Source of the DNA: Rhodocollybia butyracea
Lineage: Eukaryota > Basidiomycota > Agaricomycetes > Agaricales > Omphalotaceae
Length of the DNA stretch: 64,000 nt
Assembly: GCA_015501585.1 (NCBI GenBank)
Contig: JADNRY010000010.1
Location: 558,001-622,000, forward strand
Direction of reading: 5' to 3'
The notes under the pieces were generated by a model, which saw nothing but the letters and a program-made list of their open reading frames with translations, was not told where the DNA came from and did not search any database. Made by a program: the position numbers and the translations under genes. Of this stretch, positions 20,685 to 31,446 are shown one piece after another (within the stretch, counting starts at the first letter, position 1; the number at the start of each line of letters is the position of its first letter).

Positions 20685-22152
20685 ATGAACTCTGAAATCA
20701 TTGCTGTTCCTCAGAACTCTCCTGTTTCTCAAGTATCCACTCTTCCTCCCTATGAAAGCGCTCCTGGTTTGCCTAATGTTCCGGATTTGCAGATGGTTAA
20801 TCAAGCTGCCGTTTGTTCTGTGCTCACACAACTTGTGAACGACCCCCGTCTTTCCCAAATGAATTTTGATGTTTGGGGATTGGGGCGTACTACTTTGGAC
20901 ATCCAGCGTCTCCCGCTTTCCGTGGTGCAGGCTCTGGTTTTATTGGGTTTAACTATGAATAGGGAAGTAGAACAGAATGACGAGTACATTCCTTATTCAA
21001 TATTTTGGTCCACATACATTACTGATTTTGTTTCCATTTTATTTTAGTGAGATTTTCCGGCTCGTTATGGAGCATCACGATAGAGAGGCTGATGCCACTG
21101 AAACCATCACTAGTCTCAAAAACTATAATCAGGAACTCAAGGACAACTACCAGATCCTGGATCTGAAATACCAGGCTTTATTCTCGTACGTGGCATTACA
21201 ATTTTGTTGATTTGATTTCGATTTACTGATGGGATTATACTTTGATAGTCAATATGCCGATCTCGATTGCCGCTTCAAGCAATTGCGTCAGCGCCGCCGT
21301 AACGGAAATCCGGCCAAAGTCAAGGGTCTCAAATGTTCCATCAATGAGTGCATGGACCGTATTCATGTCCTTGATAACGCTAACCATATCTTGCAAATGG
21401 ATAATGGTTTACTGGTGGTTCGTGGTGATAATCTTCAGAAGAAAGTGGATGAATTGGAGGTGTTGGCTAATTCAGCTCAACACAAACTGACTCTTCTTCA
21501 ATCTACCCATGCCATTTCCGCCTGTGACTATAACCAGCTCGTGGTAATGTACCAGCACCTATCTTCTTATCTCCAATTCTATGCCGGAGCTTCCCGTGAT
21601 TTGGCCACTATTGTTCACACATTTGCCAGGAGTAATATGGCTCACTTCTTGGTTGCTATCGATACTGATTTGGATAAAGCACGTACCCATCTGTGTGAAA
21701 TGGCGTGGGGGAACCTTGACTCTGCTAATGAGGTTCGTGCCCAGGCCATTGAAGATTTAGATTGCTTGTCTTCTGTGGTGGACACTGCAATTCAGTTGAC
21801 CAAGGTGATCCAAAAATTTGATACTCGTGTTGGTAATCCTTCCAAATTTGTGGCTCGGTTTGCTCCTCATTCGGGTATGTATGCATGGGACCTTGCTAAC
21901 GGCCCTGATTCTACCCTCCGCCAAGTTGTCGATAATCTTCCTCCCTTCCTTACCGGCATACCATCTTCTAAGGCCCTTGGCAAGCATGTTTGGTTCGAGG
22001 ATGACAAGATTTCAGTCTCCGAAGATGATAACTTGGAGTATCCTACCATTTTCGAGTCCCCCGAGTATCAACCCTATTCTCCTGTTCTTTCGGTTGTTTC
22101 CATTCAGTCTTCTGCTTCTGATGTTTACGAGATTTTCTCTGACCGTGTATAA
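20685..22152 (+). CDS. Spliced 446-aa coiled-coil protein, intact, unknown function
   Basis: ATG 20685 in the context caccATGa. Exons 20685-20983, 21048-21185 and 21249-22152 join in frame through introns of 64 nt (gtacat...ttttag) and 63 nt (gtacgt...gatag), giving 447 codons with stop 22150-22152. There are no internal stops or frameshifts, unlike most of its neighbours. The N terminus is Ser/Pro-rich; the middle (FRLVMEHHDREADATETITS, LKNYNQELKDNYQILDLKY, DLDCRFKQLRQRRR, NANHILQMDNGLLVV) is heptad-rich coiled coil; then a helical region and an acidic Ser/Pro tail. There is no signal peptide or membrane segment. It lies between an LTR/flank fragment and the 3' end of a Ty3 element, so it could be a host gene surrounded by insertions or a captured or TE-associated gene. 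I do not recognise the family. Confidence 0.75.
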
Positions 22153-22216
22153 ATACCAATTCGAGTATCTGTTAACTGTAACTAACTAGATCCGTATGTG
22201 AAATCAATTGATGATC

Positions 22217-22564
22217 TCATTGAGTTTGCATTTTGCGTTCCCATTCATGATCTTTAAGTTTAGTTTTTATAGGATGTAGAATATGGAATTCTTCTACTGC
22301 TTCTTGTGCTCGTGGTATGTGCGCAATGGGTTCCCATGTATCAAATTCCGGTCCATATCCTTCCCACCTTACAAGATATAGCATCTTTCCCCTACTCCTT
22401 TGACAATCAAGTATTTCCTTGACCTCATATTCTTCTTCTCCTTCAATCTCTATTGGGGGTTGGGGAGCTGGCATTCTGTTGGGAAAATATTTGGTAGGCT
22501 GTTCACTTAGTAGATCAACATGGAATACATCGTGAATTTTCCCTAATATTCCGGGTAACTCCAA
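22217..22564 (-). CDS. Chromodomain, C-terminal end of the chromovirus integrase
   Basis: The ORF encodes ELPGILGKIHDVFHVDLLSE (integrase C-terminal GPY-like region), then YEVKEILDCQRSRGKMLYLV and RWEGYGPEFDTWEPIAHIP, the signature of a chromodomain with its aromatic cage residues (Y...W...W). Chromodomains of this class steer integration toward methylated-histone heterochromatin. The frame differs from the adjacent integrase ORF, which ends at 22565, so a frameshift separates them. Confidence 0.8.
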   Translation of the reverse strand: MELPGILGKIHDVFHVDLLSEQPTKYFPNRMPAPQPPIEIEGEEEYEVKEILDCQRSRGKMLYLVRWEGYGPEFDTWEPIAHIPRAQEAVEEFHILHPIKTKLKDHEWERKMQTQ

Positions 22565-24016
22565 TCAATATGCATGGTTGGATATCTTCTCCTTAATTCG
22601 GAACGGTCCAAATTTCTTATAGTCCAGCTTTTTAGATGGTCTCTTGGTCCTAATATTTTTTGTATATAACCAAACCTTTGTACCAACTCTCCATTCGGTA
22701 CTTTCCTCCCTTCTAGATCTATTTGCTTGCTTCTCATAATTCCTATTGGATTGTTGAATTCCCTCCTTAAGATACTCGTGTACCTGTTTCAGTTCTTGTG
22801 CCTTCAGATGAGCCTTATGACTTGGTACATCCTTGAGGCTCAATGTGAGTCGTGGATGATATCCTTTATTGGCAAAAAATGGTGTAAGTCCTGTAGCATC
22901 ACTGGGGGTGTTATTGAATACAAATTCTGCAAGGGGTAGCCATTCTACCCAATCGTCTTGGTCATAGTTGACAAACATCCTGAGGTATTGTTCCAGTGTT
23001 TGATTTGTTCTTTCAGTTTGTCCATCAGTTTGGGGATGATATGCTGTTGATAAATTCTGTCTTATACTGAGTATATCACATAGTGATGTCCATAGTTTGG
23101 AAGTAAACATTGCTCCCCTGTCTGATACTATGTCCACTGGAAGTCCATGTTTTGAGAATACATCCCTAATGAATAGTTTGGCCAAGTCATCAGAATTATC
23201 TGTGGTATGACAAGGTACAAATATAGCTTGTTTAGTAAGTCTGCATACTACAACCATAATTGCATCATGGCCTCCTGACATAGGGAGTTCTACAATGTGA
23301 TCCACAGAAATTGAACTCCAAGGCCTTTCACCTCTTGGTAAGGGCTTTAGTAGTCCTAATTTTCTTAACCTGGATGATTTTCCCCTTTGACAGTCCTGGC
23401 AGGCTAATACATATTGCTTCACATCCTTGTGTAAGCCTGGCCAAAAATATGTCCCCAAGATTACTTGTTGAGTTTTTCCTATTCCTGGATGCCCTCTTAG
23501 CTTATGATCATGGTGTGTTTGGAGAACTTGTAACCTGAGCTCCTTTGGTACATAGATTTTACCTTCTCTGAGTAGGAGTCCGTTTTCAGATTTAAAAGGA
23601 CCAGGGTGATTGGAGTTGGCTACCTCCTCCATGTGTTTCCAGTAAGAATCATGTGTAGATTTCCTAATTTTTGCAATGTCTGCTTCATCATTGAGAATTA
23701 GGGAAGCCAATAGTTGTTCAGGATTCAAAAGAATTTGTTGATTCCCTCTATTGGCTTCTACTATTCCCCCCTTCTTAGGGTAAACATCCCCTCGGCATGT
23801 GAGTGCATCCGGTTTAGTCCCTAGTCTTCCTGGCCGGTAATTGATATGGAAATCAAATCCTGAGAGGAATTCTGACCATCGGGCTTGTTGCCTTGTTAGG
23901 TTCTTAGTTGTAGTGAACCACTGAAGGTTATTGTGGTCTGTGAATACTTCAACCTTGTATTTGGCCCCTTCAAAGTAAGCTCTCCATTGCTTGAATGATT
24001 CTACAATAGCTAACAT
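22565..24016 (-). CDS. RNase H-integrase of the chromovirus
   Basis: 483 codons. The RNase H part contains VFTDHNNLQWF and INYRPGRLGTKPDALTCRGD. The integrase has HHCC (THHDHKLRGHPG...CQDCQRGK) and the DDE core: ISVDHIVELP, DIVSDRGAMFTSKLW and HPQTDGQTERTNQTLEQY. All three acidic residues are intact. The C-terminal GPF-like region (KKLDYKKFGPFRI) continues to the stop next to the chromodomain frame. The 5' RNase H residues upstream of 24016 lie across stops near 24100. Confidence 0.85.
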   Translation of the reverse strand: MLAIVESFKQWRAYFEGAKYKVEVFTDHNNLQWFTTTKNLTRQQARWSEFLSGFDFHINYRPGRLGTKPDALTCRGDVYPKKGGIVEANRGNQQILLNPEQLLASLILNDEADIAKIRKSTHDSYWKHMEEVANSNHPGPFKSENGLLLREGKIYVPKELRLQVLQTHHDHKLRGHPGIGKTQQVILGTYFWPGLHKDVKQYVLACQDCQRGKSSRLRKLGLLKPLPRGERPWSSISVDHIVELPMSGGHDAIMVVVCRLTKQAIFVPCHTTDNSDDLAKLFIRDVFSKHGLPVDIVSDRGAMFTSKLWTSLCDILSIRQNLSTAYHPQTDGQTERTNQTLEQYLRMFVNYDQDDWVEWLPLAEFVFNNTPSDATGLTPFFANKGYHPRLTLSLKDVPSHKAHLKAQELKQVHEYLKEGIQQSNRNYEKQANRSRREESTEWRVGTKVWLYTKNIRTKRPSKKLDYKKFGPFRIKEKISNHAY

Positions 24017-24215
24017 TTCCTTGTCATAAACATTGTAGTTCAGTTCTGCAGCTACTAGTCCCCTGGCAAAGAATGCTATTGGGTAAAATTCTCCTGTTCT
24101 GGATTATACTGAGATATAATTGATGCTATAGCATAATCGGATGCATCAGATTCCACAATAATCGGTAATTCTGTCCGAAAGTGTCAAAGTACTGGTGCCT
24201 CGGTGAATGCTTTCT

Positions 24216-25191
24216 TCAGTAATTCAAATACTGACTGACACTCAATATCCAGTTCCACTTGACATTCTTCTGTAGTAATTTAGTCATTGGTTTGACAATC
24301 CCTGAAAAATTATCTATGAATCTTCTATAAAAATTGGCAAACCCCAAGAATGATTGTAATTCCTTCACAGTAGTTGGTTCAGGCCACTTCATCATGGCTT
24401 CTACTTTCTTTGGGTCCATCCTAATTCCTTCTGGAGATACTATTACTCCTAAGTATTCCACTTCTTTGGTGTGGAACTCACACTTTTCAGGTTTGACATG
24501 TAGGTCTTGTTGCTGTAGCCTTTGTAGGACCTGCCTTACATGTTGCTTGTGTTCTTTCTCATTTTTTGAATAGATCAGTATATCATCCAGATACACCACA
24601 ACAAATTGTCTGTTAAGTCATGGAAAGATATCATTCATGAAATATTGAAAATATGAGGGGGCATTGGTTAGCCCAAAAGCATTACCAAGTACTTATATGA
24701 ACCATATCTTGTTCTGAATGCAGTCTTCCATTCATGACCCTCTGCAATTCTAATGTTGTTGTATCCTACCCTTAAGTCCAGTTTGGTGAATATCCTTGCC
24801 TTTCCTAATTGATCAATTAAGTTTCCAATCAGTGGGAGTGGATACCTATTCTTCTTGGTCAACTTATTCAGGATCTGTAGTCCACACACAACCTTAGACT
24901 ACCATCTTTTTTCTTTGCAAACAATACTGGTGCACCAATAGGTGAAGAAGACGCCCTGATGAATCCCTTATTTAACATGTCATCTATGTACTCCTTCAAA
25001 GTCTTGAGTTCAAGTTCTGACATGTTATATATTTTACCTAAAGGGGGTAATTTGTTGTCTTCTGTGTGCACTTCAATATCATAAGGTCGATGTGGAGGTA
25101 AGGTTTTGGCCTCCCCTGCTGCAAATACTTTGGCAAAGTCATGGTAATCTTTTGGTACATGTTTTAATAAGATTTCCTCATCATTAGCCAT
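24216..25191 (-). pseudogene. Reverse transcriptase of the chromovirus, broken into three frames
   Basis: Frame 25191-24868: [59 protein letters not shown]. Frame 24889-24668: [47 protein letters not shown]. Frame 24599-24216: the active site as MVYLDDILIYSKN, then KCEFHTKEVEYLGVIVSPEG and FLGFANFYRRFI. The catalytic YLDD is intact but the protein is interrupted near 24880 and 24620 and after 24216. Confidence 0.8.
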
Positions 25192-25395
25192 GGAGGCTTG
25201 TTCCGGTATTTGATCGGAGCCTTATTTTGATCGGTTCCTGCGATCTGGTCTCCTCTGATGATTGGATCTTTGATTTTGATATTCAAATCACCGATCTCCT
25301 CACTCTTCTTCCACTCGTGTATTTCTCCCTTTAAATTGTAATGTAACGTGAAAGTTTGCAGCCGGATTGTGCCAATCTTGCAAATGCCGCGGCAT

Positions 25396-26415
25396 TCACC
25401 ATGCCAATTTTTGGTCCTCCTGTGGTGTCTCTCCATCGTGTCTTTGTTGGATCCTTATAGGGGCGATTATTCTCCTGTTTATTATTGTCAGAACTCTGGA
25501 ATTCATTTGTCTAACCCTACTCCTATGTTTGTACTCCTTGCGGTCCTTTTTACGTTGCTCTCTTCTTTTATTTTCATAATAATTTTCAAGTTCATCAATA
25601 TGTAGGAGTAAAGGGTCATTTAAAGTTAGTCCCGGCCATCTGGGTAGGCGTTCCTCTGGAATTTCCTCTACTAGCACTGATGATCTTAATCTTTCTCTAA
25701 TGCTGGCTTCTCCCCTAATTTGGTGATGTTGTGGTAGTTTACTCTTTTTGTATTCCTGATACTCATCCTCTCTCAGCAGGATTGGATCCTCCAAGCCAAG
25801 TGTTGGATTCCGATATTCATTTTCCGGTACTACTTCTATAGTTGGTCTAGGGTATTTAACCCTGTTTGTAACCATGTGAGTAGTGGGGAATCCATTATCT
25901 ATGGTTACTGCTGATAGTTGAACTCCCTGTTGGAAGGATACCTTGAGGTTCTTCCAATCAATTGTGGGGTTGATCCTTCGTAACCATGGTAATCCCAATA
26001 CTACTGATGCACTGGGGTGCAGTTTGGTTACCAGAAAGATTACACGTTGAGTGGATCCATCTCCAAAGAAAATATCGGTTTCTAATTTTTTTGTTATTTT
26101 TCCACCGGATGTCAATTCTCCGTCAAATAGTGTTAAGGGAATCGGTTCAGGAAGTGTTGTGAGTTGATTTTCAAATTTATTAGCTAAAGCCTCGTCAACA
26201 AATTCTCTCGATGCTCCAGAGTCAATAAGGGTATAGCACGGGTTGGAATCCCTAGTATGGAAATTTATGGGTAATAATAATGAATTTTCGGATGTAGAAT
26301 TTAATATGATGGATGTTGCAAACAATTGTTCGGAGCTCACTGCTTCAAGACCCCGCACCGCTCCATTTTGGGTTTCGGAGTCTTTAGTTAGTTTCCCGAG
26401 TCGTTCTCCATCCAT
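25396..26415 (-). CDS. Retropepsin-like protease region of the chromovirus
   Basis: Contains CYTLIDSGASREFVDEALAN, the Asp-Ser-Gly active-site motif of retroviral-type aspartic proteases, followed by SASVVLGLPWLRRINPTIDW, the conserved second half (LGLPWL). A basic linker (KRREQRKKDRKEYKHR) leads toward RT. The dimeric enzyme would cut the gag-pol precursor. It overlaps the zinc-knuckle ORF in another frame by 28 nt, consistent with a frameshift between gag and pol. Confidence 0.75.
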   Translation of the reverse strand: MDGERLGKLTKDSETQNGAVRGLEAVSSEQLFATSIILNSTSENSLLLPINFHTRDSNPCYTLIDSGASREFVDEALANKFENQLTTLPEPIPLTLFDGELTSGGKITKKLETDIFFGDGSTQRVIFLVTKLHPSASVVLGLPWLRRINPTIDWKNLKVSFQQGVQLSAVTIDNGFPTTHMVTNRVKYPRPTIEVVPENEYRNPTLGLEDPILLREDEYQEYKKSKLPQHHQIRGEASIRERLRSSVLVEEIPEERLPRWPGLTLNDPLLLHIDELENYYENKRREQRKKDRKEYKHRSRVRQMNSRVLTIINRRIIAPIRIQQRHDGETPQEDQKLAW

Positions 26416-27787
26416 TCCAGAACCGGGTCATCAATGTGCACTGGTTCATCGAATCCTTCAATTTCCACATACAAGGCATCCTCAGACTCATATTCTTCCA
26501 TAAATGCTCCTCTTGCGGTGATAGACTTGGGACCATTCTTCCTGAAGTGGTCACGGTATCGGTGCTCTTTGGAACCGCATATACCGCATTCCCCACTTCT
26601 CATGCGTCTATTCCATTCTTCCTGTGACACCCTTGGGTAGGTACTAGAATTTTCCTGTATTGTAGATCCGTCTGTATTGGTTATGGTGGTGGCCTCCAAT
26701 ATTACTTCTTCTGTTATCCCCTCCTGGGCTCCCCTTCCTGTCACAACGTTGGGATTGGGAGTTGATCGTTGGTTGAACCGGTTATTTGTTTGCCGAGTAT
26801 CAGGTATGTTATTGCTCTTGGTACTGGGGTTTGGGTTATTGGTATTGCCGGGTACCCAATTCCTTGTTCCCCCAAGGCCAATCTCACTGAATGCTTGTTT
26901 GGCACTGTCCAATCTCATTAATTTCCTAACCACACCGCAAATGTTTCGGGGATATTCCCATGGTCCACTAGGCGGTTCCTTAGGTCGGAGCGAATTTGCT
27001 TAAGCATTCTCCATCTCAGTGCCTTGTCATTGTAATTAGTTAGTAATGCAATATCTTCAAACCTTACCAAGAAATCAGCAAAGGCCTCTGACCACTTCTG
27101 AGTACAACTATCAAGTTTAGATTGAGCTGTAAGTACCTCATCATGAAGGCCAAACATCTCTCCAAAAAGTAGTATGAATTCTTCCCAAGTTGTGAGAGCA
27201 GAAATGTGTTCTCCACTGCGTTGTTTCCTCATTAAATTTTGATGATACCGTTTTGCCGGTCCCTTCATGTTTGAGGCCGCAAAGGCAATCTTGGATACAT
27301 CGTCTCTGTAAATTCTAGATTTAGCTGAGAATATATTTTCACAACTATCTCGGAATTCTTGCCATTCCTCCCTATTTTCCCCAGAGAATGGTGTTGGTTT
27401 TGTAATATCTAGTTTTGCCTCACGGTTCATTTCATCTCTTTCTCTCTCTCTTCTCTCTTTCTCTTCATTCTTCTCACAGTTCTTTGGGTCTCTTCCATCA
27501 CGGCCATCACGGCCATCGCGGCCATCACGACCATCTCTTCCCCATCCCTTATTTGGGTACCATTCCTTTCTTCTCTCTCTCTGATCCCAGTCTCTTCCAT
27601 CACTGTCTGACTCTGAGTCTCCAAAATATCCATTACCTCCACCACTGGGTGGGCCTCTTCCTCCATTTCCCCCCCTTCTAGAGTATGTACTATAGCTAGA
27701 GTTTGCTCTATTTGATGAGTTACTCTTAGCTGAGTGTGAATTAAAATTTCCATGGTAGGATGGTGGTCCTCCACCTCCTCCTCCCAT
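26388..27787 (-). pseudogene. Gag capsid and zinc-knuckle region of the chromovirus
   Basis: Frame 27787-26918 starts Gly/Ser-rich with an Arg/Gly/Asp repeat (GRDGRDGRDGRDGRDP) and has the capsid domain (KLDITKPTPFSGENREEWQE to LRNRLVDHGNIPETF). Frame 26933-26388 continues with the end of capsid and a knuckle, CGICGSKEHRYRDHF, followed by the acidic DALYVEIEGFDEPVHIDDP. The same blocks occur in the gag-only element at 10.1-12.9 kb, supporting common ancestry. Confidence 0.75.
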
Positions 27788-27795
27788 ACTGAGTA

Positions 27796-30733
27796 TTAAA
27801 TCTCTAGTATCAGTATTTCTTGGCTTGTTTGGGGTTGGGGGCCTCTCATCATTGCTATCAGAGTTGTAATCGTGAGGATCAAATGATGGTGGTTTACCAC
27901 CCTCTCCCCTCCAACATTTGTTTGGAAAGGTGTTCCTGTACTTAGTTTGGTTACCTGTTGATGGTTAGATATAATGCTACTCCTATCCTCCAAGTTGTCT
28001 TGTTTAGGTATCTCCTTATCCTCATTAGTTTGAGAGTTGTGAGTGTCAAGGGGTGATTTTATTTGTGGTGTATCACCAATTTTTACTCCTCTAGTTGAGA
28101 TACTCTCAAAGTTATCATATGATGGCATTGCAGGTGTCCTTGTCAATGAATTTCGGTCCTTGTGGTCATTTCCATGATCTCCTGATTCCCTGCCCTTACC
28201 TTTGTTGGGAATATGGGGATAGTCATACATGTGCTGCCCTGCTGTTGATGTACCTACCCCTGGTCTATTATCCCTTTTATATGGGTTAGTATATTCAAAT
28301 TGAGACTCCAACATTGTTTGGTGGGGTGGTGAATCTCTAATAAAATTTTGAGTGACTGGTGTGGGTTTTTGCTGTAGATGCTTGAGATTCCTGTTCCTGT
28401 TCAGGGGTAGTTGTGGGAGTGGGTAGCCCGGCGGCCTTATTTTCACGTTCCTTCATTGATTTCCATTCCATACCCCTTCTCTGTTGATGATTCAAGGGTT
28501 TTGTTTCCACTTGATTCTGTATAGCAAGCTTAGGTCCCATATGAGCATCCTGCAAACTAGTGTCATTGACCCATTGTAAAAACTCATTAGTTAATTCTCC
28601 CATGGACTGTGTTTCCTGTTGCTCAGTATTCAAATTACCTCTTTCTTTTGATCCTCTCTGTTGTTGAAAGCTTCTAGTTATAGCCAGCTGCTGTTGGTAT
28701 TCCTCCCAGTCCTGTTCCAGGTATGGGGGTACTGGGTCCGCTTCATCAGAGTATTGTCTCTCCAGGGGAATCTGCTCCCATTGTTCTTGGGCATTGCTAG
28801 TGTCACCATAGCGAGCCCGCCTAGGTATTATACTTGGCCTGGGCGGTATCTCATGTTCTGAATCCGTTGATATGATAGTGACAGGGTTTTCCATCCGTGT
28901 GGTGTGTTGTCTGGGTGCCCAAGGAGTATCCCTTCGGATCCTAGTTGTTGGGGTCTGGTTTTGCGGTGTCTCTACATAGGTAGGAGAGCTTTGTTGTGTT
29001 TGTCCTCCAGAAGATGGTGCAGGATTCTCCCTTACTCGTGGTAAAGATAACCATTGCCCATCTAAAGTCTGATAGGGGGTATCAGATCCACTGGATGAAT
29101 TAGACCTTCTTTCTTGACTAGTGTTAGGACTTAAGTTTGGTGGAGTCAACTCTGATGGAAACAACAAATCATCAAGTATTACTCTGAATTCTTGCCGATC
29201 CGCTTCCCTTTCTAAGGCTAATATTTGATCAATATTATCTCCTTGGAAAATTTGAGATAATTCTGGTGAGAATGCGTCTTCATCCACATTTGCTAATTCC
29301 CTTAATGCTCTTAGCCATCCAATTGGGGTCCTTCTTAGATTAAGGACGAATCCCACTTTAAGCAATAATGCCCTAGCTCTGGCTGTTAAGTTCCCAAAGC
29401 CTAATTGCATTGCCTCATTAAGGAGTTGCTTTCTTCTCTCCTCATCTGATATAGGTTGTGGGAGATCAAGTGTGAGACCAGGTTCTGGTGACAGCATTTC
29501 TAGATTAGCCCTTAGCCGCAAAATCCTTTGTCTAGGGCTTTCACCCTGCATTGACAACCTTGGGGATGAGTTAGGGATTGTTGAAAGCCAATCACTATTC
29601 TCAACTATATTTCGATATGGTTGTTCTCTAATGACTCGTACATAGTGATTTAATAGACTTGCGTTTCGCGGTTCTCGGATATTATCCGCAAGATTTCTAG
29701 GCATGTCTGAGAGTGGAGTTGTAGCTAAGGTTTCAAGTACACGTAGCCATCCCACTGCCGTTCGTTCTGCCTGATTATTTATTCCTAACCGCATTAGAAG
29801 GTTTCTGACTAGGTGCGCTGTAGCATGCAATTGATCTCTTGACCTTTGATATTCACTTCTATCCCGCAGTTCTGGAAAATCATTATGGGTTACATTGAGG
29901 GGTTCTCTTGGAGAGTTCAATTGTGTATTAGTTGCATGTACCTGTGGACTCTCCCCCATAATAGAGCGGTATTGCTCTGAATAAGTCTGGTGTTGTGTCC
30001 CTGTGTTCCATGGTGTGGATTGAGCAATGGGTGTACTTGAGAAGGTAAAGTTTTCTCTAAATGGTCCATGGCTTACAATCTTCTCATTGGTAGATATATA
30101 ATGTTCCGTTTCATGTTCCTGAGGATAAAGTATTACTTCCGAGGTCCGATCTTCAGGTAGTAATTCTGGGTGATTCACTACTTCATTGAACACACTGGGA
30201 GTAGATGGTGTTTTAGAAATAGGGTTAACACGTTGTGTGGGCATCCGTGTTGGTGTCCGTGGTGATGACTGAATATGTTCCTCAAGATCAGCCAACAGTT
30301 GCTGCTCGACTAAGTGAGGAGATGCGGTCGATCGGTACATAGAAGCATCAGTTTGATTTTGTAGTTCCGTTTGTAAATCAACGTGATGAGATTCGGGGCG
30401 TATGGGCATACCAGCCGACTCTCTAGTGTAGTACTGATGTCGATAGGAAAGTTCCGGCTCCTCTGGGGCGGGATTAGTGCCCAGTGCCGATAATCGCGCA
30501 GCCCGTAAACGCGTGGGAGATAAAGACATTGATCGGTTCCGAGGGTTTCTTCCCAAGGGCCGACCACGTTCCGGAAAGTATAACGGAGTATTCTCTGTCG
30601 TTACCGCTTGTAACGGACGGTTGATGATTTGTTGTACACTGCTTGAGTGTGGTGTAACAACATAAACTGGATACGAAGTAGACGGAGGTGTAGTTTCTTC
30701 CGTTTCTTCACGGGTTTGTGTAGTTGTAGCCAT
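27796..30733 (-). CDS. Long N-terminal gag-type ORF of the chromovirus
   Basis: ATG 30733 lies 36 nt after the 5' LTR and opens 798 codons to 28337; a second frame (28446-27796) continues the Pro/Asn/Ser-rich region. The protein is low-complexity with two related helical modules: one around RDQLHATAHLVRNLLMRLG and VGWLRVLETLAT, and one around ARALLLKVGFVLNLRRTPIG and WLRALRELANVDED. I do not recognise a named domain. The module also occurs in the gag-only element at about 3.0-3.25 kb. Confidence 0.6.
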
Positions 30734-30768
30734 TTATATAATATATAACAACAAGAGACTTCTTATTA

Positions 30769-31446
30769 TGTGAAGATACGGATACGGATCTCCTTTGCCA
30801 CCAACGTAGTTAGATTTATTTAATAGCGAGTTCACTAGGCAATGGGATTGGGCCTAGGGGTTGTTATGTATTTAATGACTACAAATGGAATAAATGTTAT
30901 GGGCGTAGATATTACTGGAAAGGCTTCAGTAATCTTCAGGGTTGCTGGTATTAATTTCGTGTAAATACTACTGGTAAGGCTTCAGTAATATTATAGGTTC
31001 CGGGTCTTCACTATATTGGGATTGGACGTCAATATAGGCTTCGAACTATTCACTTAATTGGTATGTACTCAATAAGTAACTAGTTAGGAAAATATATACT
31101 CAAGGTTAATCACTCAAGTAAGGTTCAGATGTAATCAAAGTGTAATTCTCGTAGTGGTGGTTACAGAATAAGAAGTCTAGCGTCCCGAAATCAAATAACC
31201 CGCCTTTTATAGAGTTTCGGTAGGTCTCGGTTCCGCATATGACTCGTTATGTGTCATATTGACTCGTTACACATACTATCTACTTACTACTACTTACAGC
31301 TACCTACGGTACCGGTAAAATGACTCAACTTGACTAGACTTGACTACCGATGACTAGTCATGTGTAGATATGACTCGAATGCAATGCTCGAGTCATTATT
31401 ATAATTATGCGGGAGGGATTCCCATCCCGAAAATACCTTCTTAACA
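30769..31446 (-). repeat. 5' LTR (right copy, CpG-rich) of the chromovirus
   Basis: In plus-strand orientation it begins TGTGAAGATACGG and ends CTTCTTAACA, so the minus-strand element has TG...CA ends. It lies 35 nt from the gag ATG. It keeps most CpG sites that are decayed in the copy at 19244-19920. Confidence 0.8.

Larger units (their letters stand above)
22217..31446 (-). mobile_element. Chromodomain Ty3/gypsy retrotransposon (chromovirus), minus strand, degenerate
   Basis: Read right to left: 5' LTR 31446-30769, long N-terminal gag ORF, capsid and zinc-knuckle ORFs, retropepsin, RT, RNase H, integrase, chromodomain. The order RT-RH-IN-chromodomain identifies a chromovirus. Frames are interrupted several times. 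The coding region ends at 22217 and no LTR follows directly; the only candidate 3' LTR (19244-19920) is separated by 2.3 kb containing an unrelated plus-strand gene, so the 3' end is truncated or rearranged. Confidence 0.85.

Noticed and set aside
19244..31446. A simple complete LTR retrotransposon from 19244 to 31446
   Set aside because: Both LTRs are followed by the same host fragment, flanking 5-mers do not match, and 2.3 kb with an intact plus-strand gene lies between the chromodomain and the left LTR.
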